A stretch of 64,000 bases of DNA, taken from Nitratireductor aquimarinus (lineage in GTDB: Bacteria; Pseudomonadota; Alphaproteobacteria; Rhizobiales; Rhizobiaceae). Position 1 is the first letter of the stretch, and each line of letters opens with the position of its first letter. The stretch is from assembly GCF_017255295.1 (NCBI RefSeq), contig NZ_JAFKDE010000003.1, forward strand, positions 310,001-374,000, written 5' to 3'. Below the pieces are notes generated by a model. The model was not told the origin of the DNA. It was given only the letters and a program-made list of their open reading frames with translations, and did no database searches. Position numbers and translations under genes: made by a program. Positions 44,292 to 54,746 of the stretch are shown here, piece by piece.

Positions 44292-45108
44292 TTTCCTCGG
44301 CCGCGCCCTTGCCGCGCGCCGGTAGCGTGAAGTGCCGCTTGTCCTTTGCACCGACAAAGGCCACCACGTCGCCGATCAGTTCCGAATCGGGATAGGCGCG
44401 CAGAACGGCGGCAGCGTTCTCTTCAAGCGAAGCGCCTTCGGCAAAGAGCATCCTGTAGGCCTTGCGCAGCGCCGAAATGTCTTCACGCGGCATGCCCGAG
44501 CGCTTGAGCCCGACCAGATTGAGGCCGCGCAGGCGCGCACGGTCGCCCACAGCCATGCCGTAGGGGATCACATCGCCGACAACGGCAGCAAAGCCGCCCA
44601 GAAAGGCGTGATGACCGATGCGCACGAACTGATGAACCGCAGCATAGCCGGAGATGATGACGTGATCGCCGATCTCGGCATGTCCGCCAAGACCGGCATA
44701 ATTCGCCATGGTCACATGATTGCCCACCGCGCTGTCATGCGCGACATGGGAATAGGCCATGAAGAGGCCATGGGAACCGACCGTGGTCTTGCCACGGCTG
44801 GTGTCCGTGCCGGCATGAAAGGTCACGCCCTCGCGCACGACGCACTGTTCGCCCACTTCAAGCGTGCTGTGACCGCCCTTGTGGCCGAAATTCTGCGGCG
44901 GAGCGCCGAGAACCGCCTGCGGATAGACCTGGCAGCCTGCGCCAAGCGTGGTGTCGCCCATGATAGTGACATGGCCGATCAGCTCCACATCGTCGTGCAG
45001 CTTCGCCTGAGCGGAAACATGGCAGAACGGGCCAATCCGCACCCCCTCGCCCAGCTCTGCGCCGGGTTCGATGATGGATGAGGGATGAATGACGGTCTCT
45101 CGGGTCAT
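44278..45108 (-). CDS. lpxA: UDP-N-acetylglucosamine acyltransferase
   Basis: First acyl transfer of lipid A synthesis. 276 residues, left-handed beta-helix of hexapeptide repeats (IHPSSIIEPGAELGEGVRIGPF...), catalytic His in MAYSHVAHDSAVGNHVTMANYAGLGGHAEIGD, and C-terminal LRGLNLVGLKRSGM. A basic and acidic tail (about 255-276) is extra to the E. coli enzyme. Follows fabZ by 18 bases and overlaps lpxI by 14. Confidence 0.98.
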   Translation of the reverse strand: MTRETVIHPSSIIEPGAELGEGVRIGPFCHVSAQAKLHDDVELIGHVTIMGDTTLGAGCQVYPQAVLGAPPQNFGHKGGHSTLEVGEQCVVREGVTFHAGTDTSRGKTTVGSHGLFMAYSHVAHDSAVGNHVTMANYAGLGGHAEIGDHVIISGYAAVHQFVRIGHHAFLGGFAAVVGDVIPYGMAVGDRARLRGLNLVGLKRSGMPREDISALRKAYRMLFAEGASLEENAAAVLRAYPDSELIGDVVAFVGAKDKRHFTLPARGKGAAEENETA

Positions 45109-45126
45109 CTATTCTATATTCTTCCG

Positions 45127-45597
45127 TCAGCCAGCCTGTTCGACAGACATCAGTGCCGAAATCGTGGCCTCGGCAACCTTCGCCTCATCGACCTTGGCCA
45201 CGCAGTCGAACTTCCAGATGCTGCCGCGCTGCTTGACCTTGGTGACGTGGATCTCCATGCGATCCCCCGGCACGACGGGCTTGCGGAACTTCGCATTGTC
45301 GATGGTCATGAAATAGACGAGAGACGGGCTCTCATCACCCGCATTGTTGATGCAGATTGCACCGGCGGTCTGCGCCATGGCCTCAACGATCAGCACGCCC
45401 GGCATGACCGGCTGTGTTGGGAAGTGACCGGTGAAGTGCGGCTCGTTGGCCGTCACGTTCTTGATGCCGATGGCAGAGCGGTCGCCGTCAATCTCGATGA
45501 TCTTGTCGACCAGCAGGAACGGATAGCGATGCGGCAGCAACCGCATCAGGTCCATGATGTCGAGGCTTTCAAGCGTGGTCGAAGCGGAGTCAGTCAT
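45127..45597 (-). CDS. fabZ: 3-hydroxyacyl-ACP dehydratase FabZ
   Basis: Fatty acid elongation dehydratase. 156 residues from ATG 45597 (GAGGGATGGGG upstream), overlapping the lpxD stop by 8 bases. Seen: [18 protein letters not shown], the active-site helix [26 protein letters not shown] with catalytic His and Glu. The open frame to 45720 lies in lpxD and is not coding here. Its place between lpxD and lpxA is conserved in Gram-negatives and balances fatty acid and lipid A flux. Confidence 0.98.
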   Translation of the reverse strand: MTDSASTTLESLDIMDLMRLLPHRYPFLLVDKIIEIDGDRSAIGIKNVTANEPHFTGHFPTQPVMPGVLIVEAMAQTAGAICINNAGDESPSLVYFMTIDNAKFRKPVVPGDRMEIHVTKVKQRGSIWKFDCVAKVDEAKVAEATISALMSVEQAG

Positions 45598-46651
45598 CCC
45601 CATCCCTCTGTTTCTTCTTCCTTCCACCAACAAGACCGCGCAGCGCGGCCAGTTCGCGGAAAGCTTCCCGCATCGGCTGCGCCGGCGAGCCAGCCCAGCG
45701 TTCTCCCGGCGGCACGTCATTCATGACGCCGCTGGAAGCCGCAAGCTGCGCGCCTGAGCCGATGGTAATGTGATCCGCGATGCCGACACGTCCGCCGAGC
45801 ATCACGAAATCGCCAAGTGTGACGGAACCGGACAGCCCGCAATGGCCTGCAACGATGCATCCCCGGCCAAGGCGGACATTGTGCGCGATCTGCACGAGAT
45901 TATCGATCTTGGAGCCCTGCCCGATGATCGTGTCGACCAGCGCGCCACGGTCGACTGTGGTGTTTGCGCCGATCTCCACATCGTCCTGAATGACGACGCG
46001 TCCGATCTGGGGCAGTTTTTCGAGCCCGGTGGGGCCTGGAAGATAGCCGAACCCATCCTGACCGATGCGCACACCGGCGTGAATGATCACGCGGTCGCCG
46101 ACCATCGCGCACTGAATGGTGGCGCCGGGGCCGATATAGCTTTCGCGTCCGATTCGCGTGCCCGCTCCAATCACCGCATTGGGGGCGATGATCGTACCGC
46201 TGCCGATATGCACGCCGGAGCCGATAACGGCTCCCGGCTCGATGGTGACATCGTCTTCAAGAATTGCGTCGGAGGCCACGCTTGCACGGGCGGAGACGCC
46301 GGTTTCGCCGGTCATCGAGCCCGGGCGCATGGCCTGAGGGAAAAGAAGGCGTGTTATCTGCGCGAAAGCGGCCTGCGGTTTGTCGACCACGAGGACGGCA
46401 ACACCTTCGGGAACATGGCCCGCGATCTCATCCCTGCACAGAACGGCGGAAGCCGTTGTGCCCTTTGCCAGATCGGCGTTGCGCTTTCCTTCAACGAAAA
46501 CAAGCGTTCCGGCACCGCCCTCAGAGGCTGCGGCAACGCTTTCAATAACAATCCCGGCATGCTCTGCATGCGTGAGATTCGCTCCCGTCAGCGAGGCGAT
46601 CTCGCCTGCCGTTATGCGGCGCGCGGGAGCAAAGAATTCAGGATCCTTCAT
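45590..46651 (-). CDS. lpxD: UDP-3-O-(3-hydroxyacyl)glucosamine N-acyltransferase
   Basis: Third step of lipid A synthesis. 353 residues: N-terminal uridine-binding domain (about 10-100), then hexapeptide beta-helix (about 110-320; [22 protein letters not shown]), catalytic His in [30 protein letters not shown], and a C-terminal helix ([22 protein letters not shown]). Directly downstream of bamA with 65 bases between. Confidence 0.97.
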   Translation of the reverse strand: MKDPEFFAPARRITAGEIASLTGANLTHAEHAGIVIESVAAASEGGAGTLVFVEGKRNADLAKGTTASAVLCRDEIAGHVPEGVAVLVVDKPQAAFAQITRLLFPQAMRPGSMTGETGVSARASVASDAILEDDVTIEPGAVIGSGVHIGSGTIIAPNAVIGAGTRIGRESYIGPGATIQCAMVGDRVIIHAGVRIGQDGFGYLPGPTGLEKLPQIGRVVIQDDVEIGANTTVDRGALVDTIIGQGSKIDNLVQIAHNVRLGRGCIVAGHCGLSGSVTLGDFVMLGGRVGIADHITIGSGAQLAASSGVMNDVPPGERWAGSPAQPMREAFRELAALRGLVGGRKKKQRDGDD

Positions 46652-46716
46652 GGAAACCTTTCGCCCGGGCCACCGGGGCCCGGGCTAAACAGGGTGTGCC
46701 AGAAAACGTCAACCGG

Positions 46717-49080
46717 TTAGAAGCGGGTCGAAATACCGAAGTTGAAGTTCTGCACGTCGTCTGTGTCTTCTTTCAAGATCGGGTATGCGTAATCGACACG
46801 CAGCGGGCCGAAGGGCGAAGCCCAGATCAGGCCTGCACCGACCGAAGCGCGCCACTGCAGATCCGTTCCGATGGCGCCTGCGATATCGCTGCCATAAAGC
46901 GTTGCCGCATCAGCAAAGACCGCGCCGCGAAGACCGAAGCTCTCCGGCAGGACCGGGAACGGGAACTGCGCTTCTGCCGAAGCGTTGAAGTAGGTCTTGC
47001 CGCCGATGTGGTCGATGCCGCCACCCGAAGCGTTCTGGTACGGGCCGATGCCGTTGTAATCGAAGCCACGGATGATGCGGTCGCTGCTCGAGAAGTGGTC
47101 GAACACGCGCAGATCGCCATCCAGAGCCTGGATGTGACCGGCACCAACCGTGAACAGGCCGACGAGATCGAGTTCTTCGGACAGCGTCTGGTAGTAGGTG
47201 CCGCGCGCCGTCGCCTTCACGAACTTCGCATCGCCACCGAGACCGGCAACCTCAAGCGTGAGGTTCGCATAAAGGCCCGAATGCGGGTTCTTCATGTCGT
47301 CGATCGTGTTGTAGACCAGCGAGCCGCTAACCGAGGACTTGATCCACTTGCCGTCGTCGATGGCGTCCTGCAGAGCCGGGGCCAGATTACAGCTTGCGTC
47401 ATACGGGTTTTCGCAAACGCCAACGCCCGTATACTCCTCCTGGGAGAAGTTGTAGGCGAGCTGCGAAGACAGGGCTTCCGTGATCGGCAGACCGAAGCGG
47501 ATCGTCGCACCGGTGGTGTCGCGATCATACTTGTCGTCGAACTTGCGGGTGCGGCGGTAGACGTCGAAACCAGCCGAAATCCGGCGACCGAGGAAATACG
47601 GCTCGGTGAAGGAGAACGAGTAGTCGCGCGAGTCCTTGCCACCGCCGGCCGCGATGCGGACGAACTGGCCACGGCCGAGGAAGTTGCGCTCGGTGACGGA
47701 GCCTTCAACAGAGAAGCCGCCGCTGCTGCTGTCGCCGCTAGCCGTCGAGTAACCGGCGCCGATGGAGAACTCACCGGTCGACTTCTCAACCACATCAACG
47801 ACCAGAATGACCTGATCGGGCTGCGAACCCGGAACCGTCGAGATGTTGACGGTCTGGAAGAAGTTGAGGCCTTCGAGGCGACGCTTTGCGCGCTGCACGA
47901 GCACCTGATTGAAGGCGTCGCCCTCGCTCAGATCGAACTCGCGACGGATCACGTAGTCACGCGTGCGCTGGTTGCCGCGGATCTCGATGCGCTGGATGTA
48001 AGCGCGCGGACCTTCGTCGATCGAGTACACGACGTCGATCTCGCGGGTCTCGAAATTGCGGTTGCCGCGCGGCGTCACCTGGGCGAAGGCATAGCCTTTG
48101 CCAGCCACATTCTCGGTCAGCGCAATGATGGAGTCTTCAACGTTCTTGGCGCTGTAGACATTGCCCTGACGGGTCTTGATCTCTGCATTGAGAGCGTCCG
48201 TGTCGATACCGGTGACCGTGCTCTCGACGCCGATATTGCCGAAGCGATAGCGCTCGCCCTCGTCCACGGTGAAGGTCACCGTGTAGGCGTTCTCGACTTC
48301 GTCTAAGTCGGCGGTCGCCGAGATCACGCGGAAATCCGCATAACCACGGTTGTAGTAGAAACGGCGCAGCGTCTCTTCATCCGCGCGCAGACGATTGTCG
48401 TCATAGATGTCGTCGCGCATCAGGAAGGAAAGGAAGTTCGACTGCTTGGTCGAGATCACGTCGCGCAGACGGCCATTGCCGAAAGCTTCGTTGCCAACGA
48501 AGTTGATCGCGGCGATCTTCGTGCGGCCACCTTCCTGAACTTCGAAGATGACGTTGACGCGACCGTCGTCAAGCGCCTGCGTGCGGCCGGTAACGGTTGC
48601 GTCGTCACGACCGATGCGGCGATAGGCTTCCCGAATCGTCTCCTCGTCAGCCTGGAGCGACTGGTTGGAGAAGGACTTGCGAGGCTGCAGCTGAACAGCG
48701 CGCGCCAGATTCGCGTCCTTGATCTTCTTGTTGCCCTGGAAAATGACCTGGTTGACGATCGAATACTCGTCAACGGTCACGATCAGCGCGCCGCCGGACT
48801 GGCTGATCGACACGTCGGCAAACAGGCCGGTTGCGAACAGGCGCTTGACGGCCTCGTTCACATCATCGTTCGAGAAAGAGCGCCCCGGACGAATGTCGAT
48901 ATAGTTGCGAATGGTCTCGTCTTCGACGCGGCGGTTTCCACGCACCTCGATACGGCTGACCGTCGCGGCCTCGGCCGCTTCCATGGCGGCGAGCTGGACG
49001 GCAACCGTCCCCGTCATCGCCAACCCCGCCGAAAGGGCTACTGCCGAAACGGCGTTCTTAAAGCTAGAAGATGCCTTCAT
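46717..49080 (-). CDS. bamA: Outer-membrane protein assembly factor BamA
   Basis: Central beta-barrel insertase of the BAM complex. 787 residues: signal peptide (about 1-38, cut near AEAATVS), five POTRA domains (about 40-370; VSRIEVRGNRRVEDETIRNYI, IAAINFVGNEAFGNGRL, IQRIEIRGNQRTRDYVIRREF), and a 16-strand barrel ending in the outer-membrane signal FNFGISTRF. A cysteine pair lies in a barrel loop (GVCENPYDASCNLAPA). Upstream of it is a 216-bp gap after rseP that has no gene I can see. Confidence 0.98.
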   Translation of the reverse strand: MKASSSFKNAVSAVALSAGLAMTGTVAVQLAAMEAAEAATVSRIEVRGNRRVEDETIRNYIDIRPGRSFSNDDVNEAVKRLFATGLFADVSISQSGGALIVTVDEYSIVNQVIFQGNKKIKDANLARAVQLQPRKSFSNQSLQADEETIREAYRRIGRDDATVTGRTQALDDGRVNVIFEVQEGGRTKIAAINFVGNEAFGNGRLRDVISTKQSNFLSFLMRDDIYDDNRLRADEETLRRFYYNRGYADFRVISATADLDEVENAYTVTFTVDEGERYRFGNIGVESTVTGIDTDALNAEIKTRQGNVYSAKNVEDSIIALTENVAGKGYAFAQVTPRGNRNFETREIDVVYSIDEGPRAYIQRIEIRGNQRTRDYVIRREFDLSEGDAFNQVLVQRAKRRLEGLNFFQTVNISTVPGSQPDQVILVVDVVEKSTGEFSIGAGYSTASGDSSSGGFSVEGSVTERNFLGRGQFVRIAAGGGKDSRDYSFSFTEPYFLGRRISAGFDVYRRTRKFDDKYDRDTTGATIRFGLPITEALSSQLAYNFSQEEYTGVGVCENPYDASCNLAPALQDAIDDGKWIKSSVSGSLVYNTIDDMKNPHSGLYANLTLEVAGLGGDAKFVKATARGTYYQTLSEELDLVGLFTVGAGHIQALDGDLRVFDHFSSSDRIIRGFDYNGIGPYQNASGGGIDHIGGKTYFNASAEAQFPFPVLPESFGLRGAVFADAATLYGSDIAGAIGTDLQWRASVGAGLIWASPFGPLRVDYAYPILKEDTDDVQNFNFGISTRF

Positions 49081-49296
49081 TGGGCCTGAAAACCTCTATT
49101 CTCTTTGTCCCCGCAGCGAGAAATAGGAACAATCTAAAAAAGCAGCTATCGTAATAGCCAGATTTTCCCTACACGCAAGCCTTCTGGTTAATTTGCGTTT
49201 ACGAACCACCGCTTAGTGGCATTCGCGTCACGCGAAATTCAAAGCCATGGTAAATATCGTCTCAATTTTTACACATTCCGCCTTCCCGATCCTCCC

Positions 49297-50436
49297 TCAG
49301 CATCCGAACAGGTCGTTCCAGAAAACGAATCCCATGAATGCGAGAACGGCGAACAAGCCGACGCGGTAAACCGCATCCATGACCCTCTCGGACACAGGAC
49401 GACGCATTACAGCTTCTATGGCGTAGAACACCAGATGCCCGCCATCAAGGGGGGGAATGGGCAAAAGATTAAGAACACCGATACCGACTGACAATAATGC
49501 AACAAGTTGTACGAGCCATTCGAAGCCGAGCTGGGCCGCCTTGCCGGCCATATCGGCGATCTTCACCGGGCCACCAAGCTGACACCTGTCCTCACGCCCT
49601 GCGACAAAGCGTTTTAGAAACTGGCCGGTGCGATAGATCACATAGCCGGTTTCCTTGACCGCCTCGCCCAGCGCATCCAGCGGGCCATACTCAACCAGTC
49701 GCGGCTGGCCCATTTCCTCATCATTGACGACGCCGATGATTCCGATCTTCACCGTGTTGCCGAGTGCATCCTTCTGCTCGACCATTTCGGGCGTCGCCTT
49801 GAGCTCCAGCTCTTCATCACCACGACGCACCACGAAGGAGAGTTCGTCGCCCGACCGCCCGGACACGAGACGCTGCACATCGCCAAAGCTGCGCACCTGC
49901 GATCCATCGACGGAAACGAAGCGGTCGCCCGGTTCGAAACCGGCAATGGCGGCCGGCGTGTCGGGCCGAACCTCGGCCACCATCGGCTCCATCACATAAC
50001 GCCCGAAACCGGCGAACATCACCGCGAAAACCGCAATGGTGAGAAGGAAGTTGAACAGCGGACCGGCAAAAACCGTGGCCGCGCGCTTCCAGACCGGCTG
50101 GGTATGGAAGGCGACGCGCAGCTCTTCGGGCGACAGGCGCTCCGTCGATTCGGGATCGGGCGTGCTGGTCACAGACATGTCGCCGGTGAACTTCACATAG
50201 CCGCCGAGCGGAATGGCCGACAGCTTCCAGCGCGTGCCATGCCTGTCGTTGAAGCCGAAGAGTTCCGGCCCGAAACCGATCGAGAACGCCTTCACGCCAA
50301 TGCCGCACCAGCGCCCCACCAGATAGTGCCCCATCTCGTGCACGAACACGACAACGGTCAGGACGAAGAGAAACGGCACGATGGTGCCGATCAGCAATCC
50401 GTCCGTGCTGAATATGGTGCTGAAAAAATCGGTCAC
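49297..50436 (-). CDS. rseP: Site-2 metalloprotease RseP
   Basis: Intramembrane zinc protease that clips anti-sigma factors and signal-peptide remnants. 379 residues: first helix with the zinc motif FVHEMGHYLVG (HExxH), one PDZ domain (about 135-225, PDTPAAIAGFEPGDRFVSVDGSQV), and the third zinc ligand in NLLPIPPLDGGHLVFY. GTG start at 50436 (MTDFFSTIF); its ribosome site is weak. Between cdsA and bamA, the standard order. Confidence 0.97.
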   Translation of the reverse strand: MTDFFSTIFSTDGLLIGTIVPFLFVLTVVVFVHEMGHYLVGRWCGIGVKAFSIGFGPELFGFNDRHGTRWKLSAIPLGGYVKFTGDMSVTSTPDPESTERLSPEELRVAFHTQPVWKRAATVFAGPLFNFLLTIAVFAVMFAGFGRYVMEPMVAEVRPDTPAAIAGFEPGDRFVSVDGSQVRSFGDVQRLVSGRSGDELSFVVRRGDEELELKATPEMVEQKDALGNTVKIGIIGVVNDEEMGQPRLVEYGPLDALGEAVKETGYVIYRTGQFLKRFVAGREDRCQLGGPVKIADMAGKAAQLGFEWLVQLVALLSVGIGVLNLLPIPPLDGGHLVFYAIEAVMRRPVSERVMDAVYRVGLFAVLAFMGFVFWNDLFGC

Positions 50437-50544
50437 GGTTGTTCCACTCGATTACGGTTTGCATCAGCGCCTCGATCCGAAATGTCTGCATGACTTTCAG
50501 AACGTCAGCTGCACTGTTCCAATAAGCTGCTGCTTAACAGCCTG

Positions 50545-50609
50545 CGGGATTCCGTCGACGCTGTACGGCGAATCCCGGAATTCGACACTTCAATGCCATT
50601 CCGGCATTG
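50545..50609 (-). other. Two hairpins in the cdsA-rseP gap
   Basis: CGGGATTC/GAATCCCG (50545-50577, 8 bp) and CAATGCC/GGCATTG (50591-50609, 7 bp) are both perfect stems. No T-run follows either on the minus strand. The 195-bp gap holds no gene. They may slow or process the transcript ahead of rseP. Confidence 0.4.
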
Positions 50610-50631
50610 CGAAGGCAAACGCCCTCAGCCC

Positions 50632-51492
50632 CTAGAACCGGAAAAAGGCGTGAGCCGGCATCTCCGGACTGCCGAGCAGCGCCGCCACGAGATATAGGGC
50701 GAGCGCTGCCGCCATCAGCCCGTCGACACGATCCATGACCCCGCCATGGCCGGGAATGAGATTGCTCGAATCCTTCACGCCGCTGCGGCGCTTCAGGGCT
50801 GATTCGAACAGATCGCCCAGCTGCGAGATGACAGAGAGAACAAGCGCGATGAGCGCCAGCAGAACCACGCCATGGACGGTGCTTTCATGCATGGCAAAAG
50901 CCGCGCCTGCGACAACCGCAAAGGCCGCGCCGCCAATCGCGCCGCTCCACGTCTTGCCGGGAGAAATCGAAGGCGCAAGCTTCGGCCCGCCCAGACTGCG
51001 GCCGGTAAAATAGGCCATGATGTCCGAGGTCCAGACCACGGCGAACAGAAACAGGATTGCCAGGAAACCGGACTGGTCGTCCGCCCGCAAATGCACCAGG
51101 GCGATTGCGGGTGCTGCGGCGTAAGCGACGCCGGCCGTGGTTCCGAGCCCCTCGCCCGACGCCCATCCATGAAGCGCAAGCACGACAAGAATACCGGCCA
51201 GCGCCAGAAAAACCGCGCCCGCTGAAAGGCCGAGTATCATCATTGCCATCACCACCGCCAGAAGTGCGATGGCGATGGTCGCGTGAACGCCGGTCTTCGA
51301 GCCGGGTCGCATCGCGAGCCATTCATAAAGGATCGCGCCGGCCATGACCGCCGCCATGAGACGGAACGGCAGGCCACCCAGATAGGTGATCAGAAGGACG
51401 ACGCTTCCAAGAACGAGCGCTGAAACGGCCCGCACCTGAAGATTGCTGCGCGGGCGCCGTGTCGGCCCGCCTTCATCGCCGGGCTTGCTCAT
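50632..51492 (-). CDS. cdsA: Phosphatidate cytidylyltransferase
   Basis: Makes CDP-diacylglycerol for phospholipid synthesis. About 286 residues from ATG 51492, overlapping the uppS stop by 4 bases (ATGA); the frame is open to 51633 but overlaps uppS. Eight or so membrane helices and the signature [37 protein letters not shown], plus [33 protein letters not shown]. Confidence 0.97.
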   Translation of the reverse strand: MSKPGDEGGPTRRPRSNLQVRAVSALVLGSVVLLITYLGGLPFRLMAAVMAGAILYEWLAMRPGSKTGVHATIAIALLAVVMAMMILGLSAGAVFLALAGILVVLALHGWASGEGLGTTAGVAYAAAPAIALVHLRADDQSGFLAILFLFAVVWTSDIMAYFTGRSLGGPKLAPSISPGKTWSGAIGGAAFAVVAGAAFAMHESTVHGVVLLALIALVLSVISQLGDLFESALKRRSGVKDSSNLIPGHGGVMDRVDGLMAAALALYLVAALLGSPEMPAHAFFRF

Positions 51493-52205
51493 AGAGCCGC
51501 TTCGCGTGCTCCAACACCGCCGAAGCGGCGCTCGCGCGCGTTGAACGTGGCCAGAGCCGTCTCCAGCTCGCATCGGCCGAAATCCGGCCAGTGGCACGGC
51601 AGGAAGACGAATTCCGCATAGGCTGCCTGCCACAGAAGGAAATTCGACAGGCGCTGCTCGCCGCTTGTGCGGATAATCAGGTCGGGATCGGGAATACCGG
51701 CGGTATCGAGACGGTTTCCGAAACCATCGATATCGATGTCGTCGGCGGTGATCTTTCCCGCCTGCACATCGGCGAAGAGCGATTTGGCAGCGCGCACGAT
51801 CTCGTCACGCGCGCCGTAGTTGAAGGCGATCACCAGATTCATGCTGGTGTTTTCCGCCGTCAGATTTTCCGCTTCAAGCAGAAGGGACTTGATGTCCTTC
51901 TCGAGGTTTTCGCGGTCGCCGATAATGCGAACGCGAACCCCGTTCTGGTGCAGTTCCGCCAGATCGCGCCTGATGAACAGGCGCAGGAGGCCCATGAGGT
52001 CATTCACCTCGGAGCGCGGTCTGGACCAGTTTTCGGAGGAGAAGGCGTAAACGGTCAGCCAGTTGATGCCCAGCTCACCGGCAGAGCGCACAGCCTTGCG
52101 CAGCGCCTCCACACCGGCGCGGTGGCCGGCACGGCGTGGCAAGCCGCGCGCTTCCGCCCAGCGACCGTTGCCGTCCATGATGATCGCCACATGCGCCGGC
52201 TTCAC
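51489..52205 (-). CDS. uppS: Undecaprenyl diphosphate synthase
   Basis: Makes the C55 lipid carrier for peptidoglycan and O-antigen. From GTG 52205 it has 238 residues. Seen: [24 protein letters not shown] (catalytic Asp), [21 protein letters not shown], and [28 protein letters not shown] choose GTG because AGGGGAGG lies 7 bases before it; upstream ATGs at 52253 and 52298 would translate a dispersed palindromic repeat. Coupled to cdsA. Confidence 0.96.
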   Translation of the reverse strand: MKPAHVAIIMDGNGRWAEARGLPRRAGHRAGVEALRKAVRSAGELGINWLTVYAFSSENWSRPRSEVNDLMGLLRLFIRRDLAELHQNGVRVRIIGDRENLEKDIKSLLLEAENLTAENTSMNLVIAFNYGARDEIVRAAKSLFADVQAGKITADDIDIDGFGNRLDTAGIPDPDLIIRTSGEQRLSNFLLWQAAYAEFVFLPCHWPDFGRCELETALATFNARERRFGGVGAREAAL

Positions 52206-52247
52206 GTATCTGCCTCCCCTCGCGTTCGAGCAGCCCTGGGGCTGGTA

Positions 52248-52295
52248 GAGCATCGGACCGAAACGGGAATCCGGTTTTCGATTGTTCCGATGCTC
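52248..52295. repeat. Rhizobial REP/RIME-like palindromic element
   Basis: GAGCATCGGA (52248-52257) and TCCGATGCTC (52286-52295) pair perfectly over 10 bp; inside, CGAAAC and GTTTTCG pair around GGGAATCCG. The pattern GAGCAT...CGAAA...GGAA-CCGG-TTTTCG...ATGCTC is what I remember of the dispersed intergenic palindromes of Mesorhizobium and relatives. Only one copy in this window. Confidence 0.6.
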
Positions 52296-52345
52296 CATCG
52301 ATGGTCTGGATCGTCCCCTATGCGTCCGGATGGACGCAGGGCGAC

Positions 52346-52906
52346 CTAGACGTGCATGATCTCGGCTTCTTTCTCGGTCAGGAGCTTGTCCATGACGGTG
52401 ATGGTCTCATCCGTCATCTTCTGCACCTGTTCGGACTGCGTGTGCAGCTCGTCCTGGCTTATGTCGCCATCCTTTTCGGCCTTTTTGAGATGCTCCATGC
52501 CGTCGCGGCGCACGTGGCGCGCGGCAACCTTGGCGCCCTCGGCGTACTGATGGGCGATCTTCACGAGTTCCTTGCGCCGCTCTTCATTGAGCTCGGGCAG
52601 CGGAATGCGCAGGGTCGAACCGTCCATGATCGGGTTGAACCCGAGATTCGATTCGCGGATCGCGCGGTCCACGGCATTGACCATGCTCTGGTCCCACACC
52701 GACACGGAGATCATGCGGGGTTCGGGCACGGACACCGTGGCCACCTGGTTGATCGGCATGGGCGTGCCATAAGCCTCCACCTGGATCGGGTCCAGAAGGT
52801 TGGCAGAAGCACGGCCCGTACGAAGTGAAGCAAGATCGTGCTGAAACGCACTGACTGCCCCTTCCATACGTCGCTTCAGATCTTTGAAATCAACGCCGTC
52901 GGCCAT
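52346..52906 (-). CDS. frr: Ribosome-recycling factor
   Basis: Splits post-termination ribosomes with EF-G. 186 residues, the usual length, with [52 protein letters not shown] and [23 protein letters not shown]. Twelve bases after pyrH on the same strand. Confidence 0.98.
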   Translation of the reverse strand: MADGVDFKDLKRRMEGAVSAFQHDLASLRTGRASANLLDPIQVEAYGTPMPINQVATVSVPEPRMISVSVWDQSMVNAVDRAIRESNLGFNPIMDGSTLRIPLPELNEERRKELVKIAHQYAEGAKVAARHVRRDGMEHLKKAEKDGDISQDELHTQSEQVQKMTDETITVMDKLLTEKEAEIMHV

Positions 52907-52918
52907 TCTTAAATCTCC

Positions 52919-53665
52919 TTACGCACCGGCACGCTGTTCGGTATCGGCGTCATCGGACACGATGGTGCAATGTCCGCCGCCTTTCAAGATGGCGTTAAAT
53001 CCGCCCTCTTCATGAATCGAGAAAACGATTATCGGAATGTGGTTCTCGCGCGCAAGAGCAATCGCAGCGGTATCCATAATCGCCAGCCCGTCACGTATAA
53101 CTTGTGCATGGCTGAGAGTGTCAAAGCGCGTGGCGTCCGGGTCCTTGCGGGGGTCGGCGGAATAGACGCCATCCACCTGCGTGCCCTTGAACAGCGCGTC
53201 TGCGCCGATTTCCGCAGCCCTCAGAGCGGCGGCCGAGTCGGTCGTGAAGAACGGGTTGCCCGTGCCACCGGCGAAGATGACCACCTTGCCTGCGTCCATG
53301 TAACTCATCGCCTGACGCTGGGAGAAGCTTTCGCACAGCTCCGGCATCGCAATGGCCGACATGACCACCGCATCAACGCCCATCTTGACGAGCGAGGTGC
53401 GCAGGGCGAGCGAATTAATGACCGTGGCGAGCATGCCCATATGGTCGCCCGTCACACGGTCGCCGCCCTTCGAGGCAACGGCCACACCGCGGAAGATGTT
53501 GCCGCCGCCGATGACAACGCCAACCTCGACGCCGATCTTGCGCGCCTCGACGATATCGCGGGCAATCCGGTCGACCACCGAAACATCGATACCGAATCCC
53601 TGCTCGCCCATCAAAGCTTCGCCGGATGCCTTAAGGACAACGCGCCGGTAGCGTGCTTCGCTCAT
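52919..53665 (-). CDS. pyrH: UMP kinase
   Basis: Phosphorylates UMP to UDP. 248 residues, amino-acid-kinase fold, with YRRVVLKASGEALMGEQGFG, VGVVIGGGNIFRGV, MLATVINSLAL, and GGTGNPFFTTDSAAALRA. I start at ATG 53665, with GGAG 9 bases upstream; ATG 53671 is possible but has its site too close. Between tsf and frr as in most bacteria. Confidence 0.97.
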   Translation of the reverse strand: MSEARYRRVVLKASGEALMGEQGFGIDVSVVDRIARDIVEARKIGVEVGVVIGGGNIFRGVAVASKGGDRVTGDHMGMLATVINSLALRTSLVKMGVDAVVMSAIAMPELCESFSQRQAMSYMDAGKVVIFAGGTGNPFFTTDSAAALRAAEIGADALFKGTQVDGVYSADPRKDPDATRFDTLSHAQVIRDGLAIMDTAAIALARENHIPIIVFSIHEEGGFNAILKGGGHCTIVSDDADTEQRAGA

Positions 53666-53700
53666 CTTCATAGTCTCCAAATTTGCCCCTGCGTTACACG

Positions 53701-53730
53701 AAGGGCGCCGCGTTGTCACGCGGCGCCCTT
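53701..53730 (-). terminator. Strong hairpin between tsf and pyrH
   Basis: AAGGGCGCCGCG-TTGTCA-CGCGGCGCCCTT is a perfect 12-bp stem, 28 bases past the tsf stop. No T-run follows on the minus strand. It may be a partial terminator or an RNA stability element that separates rpsB-tsf from pyrH-frr output. Confidence 0.55.
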
Positions 53731-53757
53731 TATCATCAAGCAGTTATACAACCAGTC

Positions 53758-54681
53758 TTAAGACTTGGCGGCTGCCGCAACCTCGGCTGCGAAATCGCTC
53801 TCTTCGCGCTCGATGCCTTCGCCAAGAGCGAAGCGGACGAAGCTGACGATTTTCGCCGGTGCGCCGATTTCCTTCTCGGCTTCGGCAAGCGCCTTCTCGA
53901 CCGAGAGATCCGGGTTCATGACGAAAGCCTGCTTCAGGAGGACAACCTCCTCGTAGAACTTGCGCATGCGGCCTTCGACCATCTTCTCGATAATGTTCTC
54001 GGGCTTGCCGGACTGGCGTGCCTGGTCGGAGAAGATGTCCTTCTCGCGCGCTGCGGCAACCGGGTCGACATCGGCCTCGGTCAGAGCCAGCGGGTTGGTC
54101 GCGGCAACATGCATGGCGACCTGACGGCCGAATGCACGGGCAGCTTCCGCATTGCCGGTGGTCTCGATGGCGACCAGAACGCCAAGCTTGCCAAGACCGT
54201 CGGTCACGGCGTTGTGGATGTAGCTGGCAACCGCACCGTTCTCGACGGAAAGCTTCGCCGAACGACGCAGCGACATGTTCTCGCCGATCGTGCCGATCGC
54301 GTCCTTGACGGTGTCTTCAACCGACTTGCCGGTTTCCGGGTAGGTCGCAGCAGCAACGGCCTCGATGGAGCCATCGGTGCCCAGAGCAACGGTTGCGATG
54401 TTGCTGACGAGCGACTGGAACGCGTCGTTGCGCGCAACGAAGTCGGTCTCGGAGTTCACTTCGACGACAACGGCGCTGTTTGCGTCGCCTGCAACGCCGA
54501 CCAGACCTTCAGCAGCCGTACGGCCGGCCTTCTTGTCAGCCTTGGCGATGCCCTTCTTGCGCAGCCAGTCCATGGCTGCTTCCATGTCACCGTCGTTTTC
54601 CTTCAGGGCCGTCTTGCAGTCCATCATGCCTGCGCCGCTTTTCTCGCGCAGTTCCTTGACCTGTGCAGCTGTAATGCTCAT
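53758..54681 (-). CDS. tsf: Elongation factor Ts
   Basis: Nucleotide exchange factor for EF-Tu. 307 residues: N-terminal UBA-like domain with [44 protein letters not shown], core domain with [16 protein letters not shown], dimerisation part and [21 protein letters not shown]. Follows rpsB after a 104-bp gap with an intrinsic terminator. Confidence 0.98.
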   Translation of the reverse strand: MSITAAQVKELREKSGAGMMDCKTALKENDGDMEAAMDWLRKKGIAKADKKAGRTAAEGLVGVAGDANSAVVVEVNSETDFVARNDAFQSLVSNIATVALGTDGSIEAVAAATYPETGKSVEDTVKDAIGTIGENMSLRRSAKLSVENGAVASYIHNAVTDGLGKLGVLVAIETTGNAEAARAFGRQVAMHVAATNPLALTEADVDPVAAAREKDIFSDQARQSGKPENIIEKMVEGRMRKFYEEVVLLKQAFVMNPDLSVEKALAEAEKEIGAPAKIVSFVRFALGEGIEREESDFAAEVAAAAKS

Positions 54682-54705
54682 CGTCGCCTCTTCATCAATA
54701 TTCTA

Positions 54706-54746
54706 ACAAAAACGGCCGCGTAGCTGGTCGTCTGCCGCGCGGCCGT
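54706..54746 (-). terminator. rpsB-tsf intergenic terminator/attenuator
   Basis: On the minus strand ACGGCCGCG (54746-54738) pairs perfectly with CGCGGCCGT (54720-54712) and is followed by TTTTG. A smaller GGGGC-CATAA-GCCCC hairpin sits just before it (54749-54766). A terminator between these two genes would let S2 be made in excess over EF-Ts. Confidence 0.75.
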
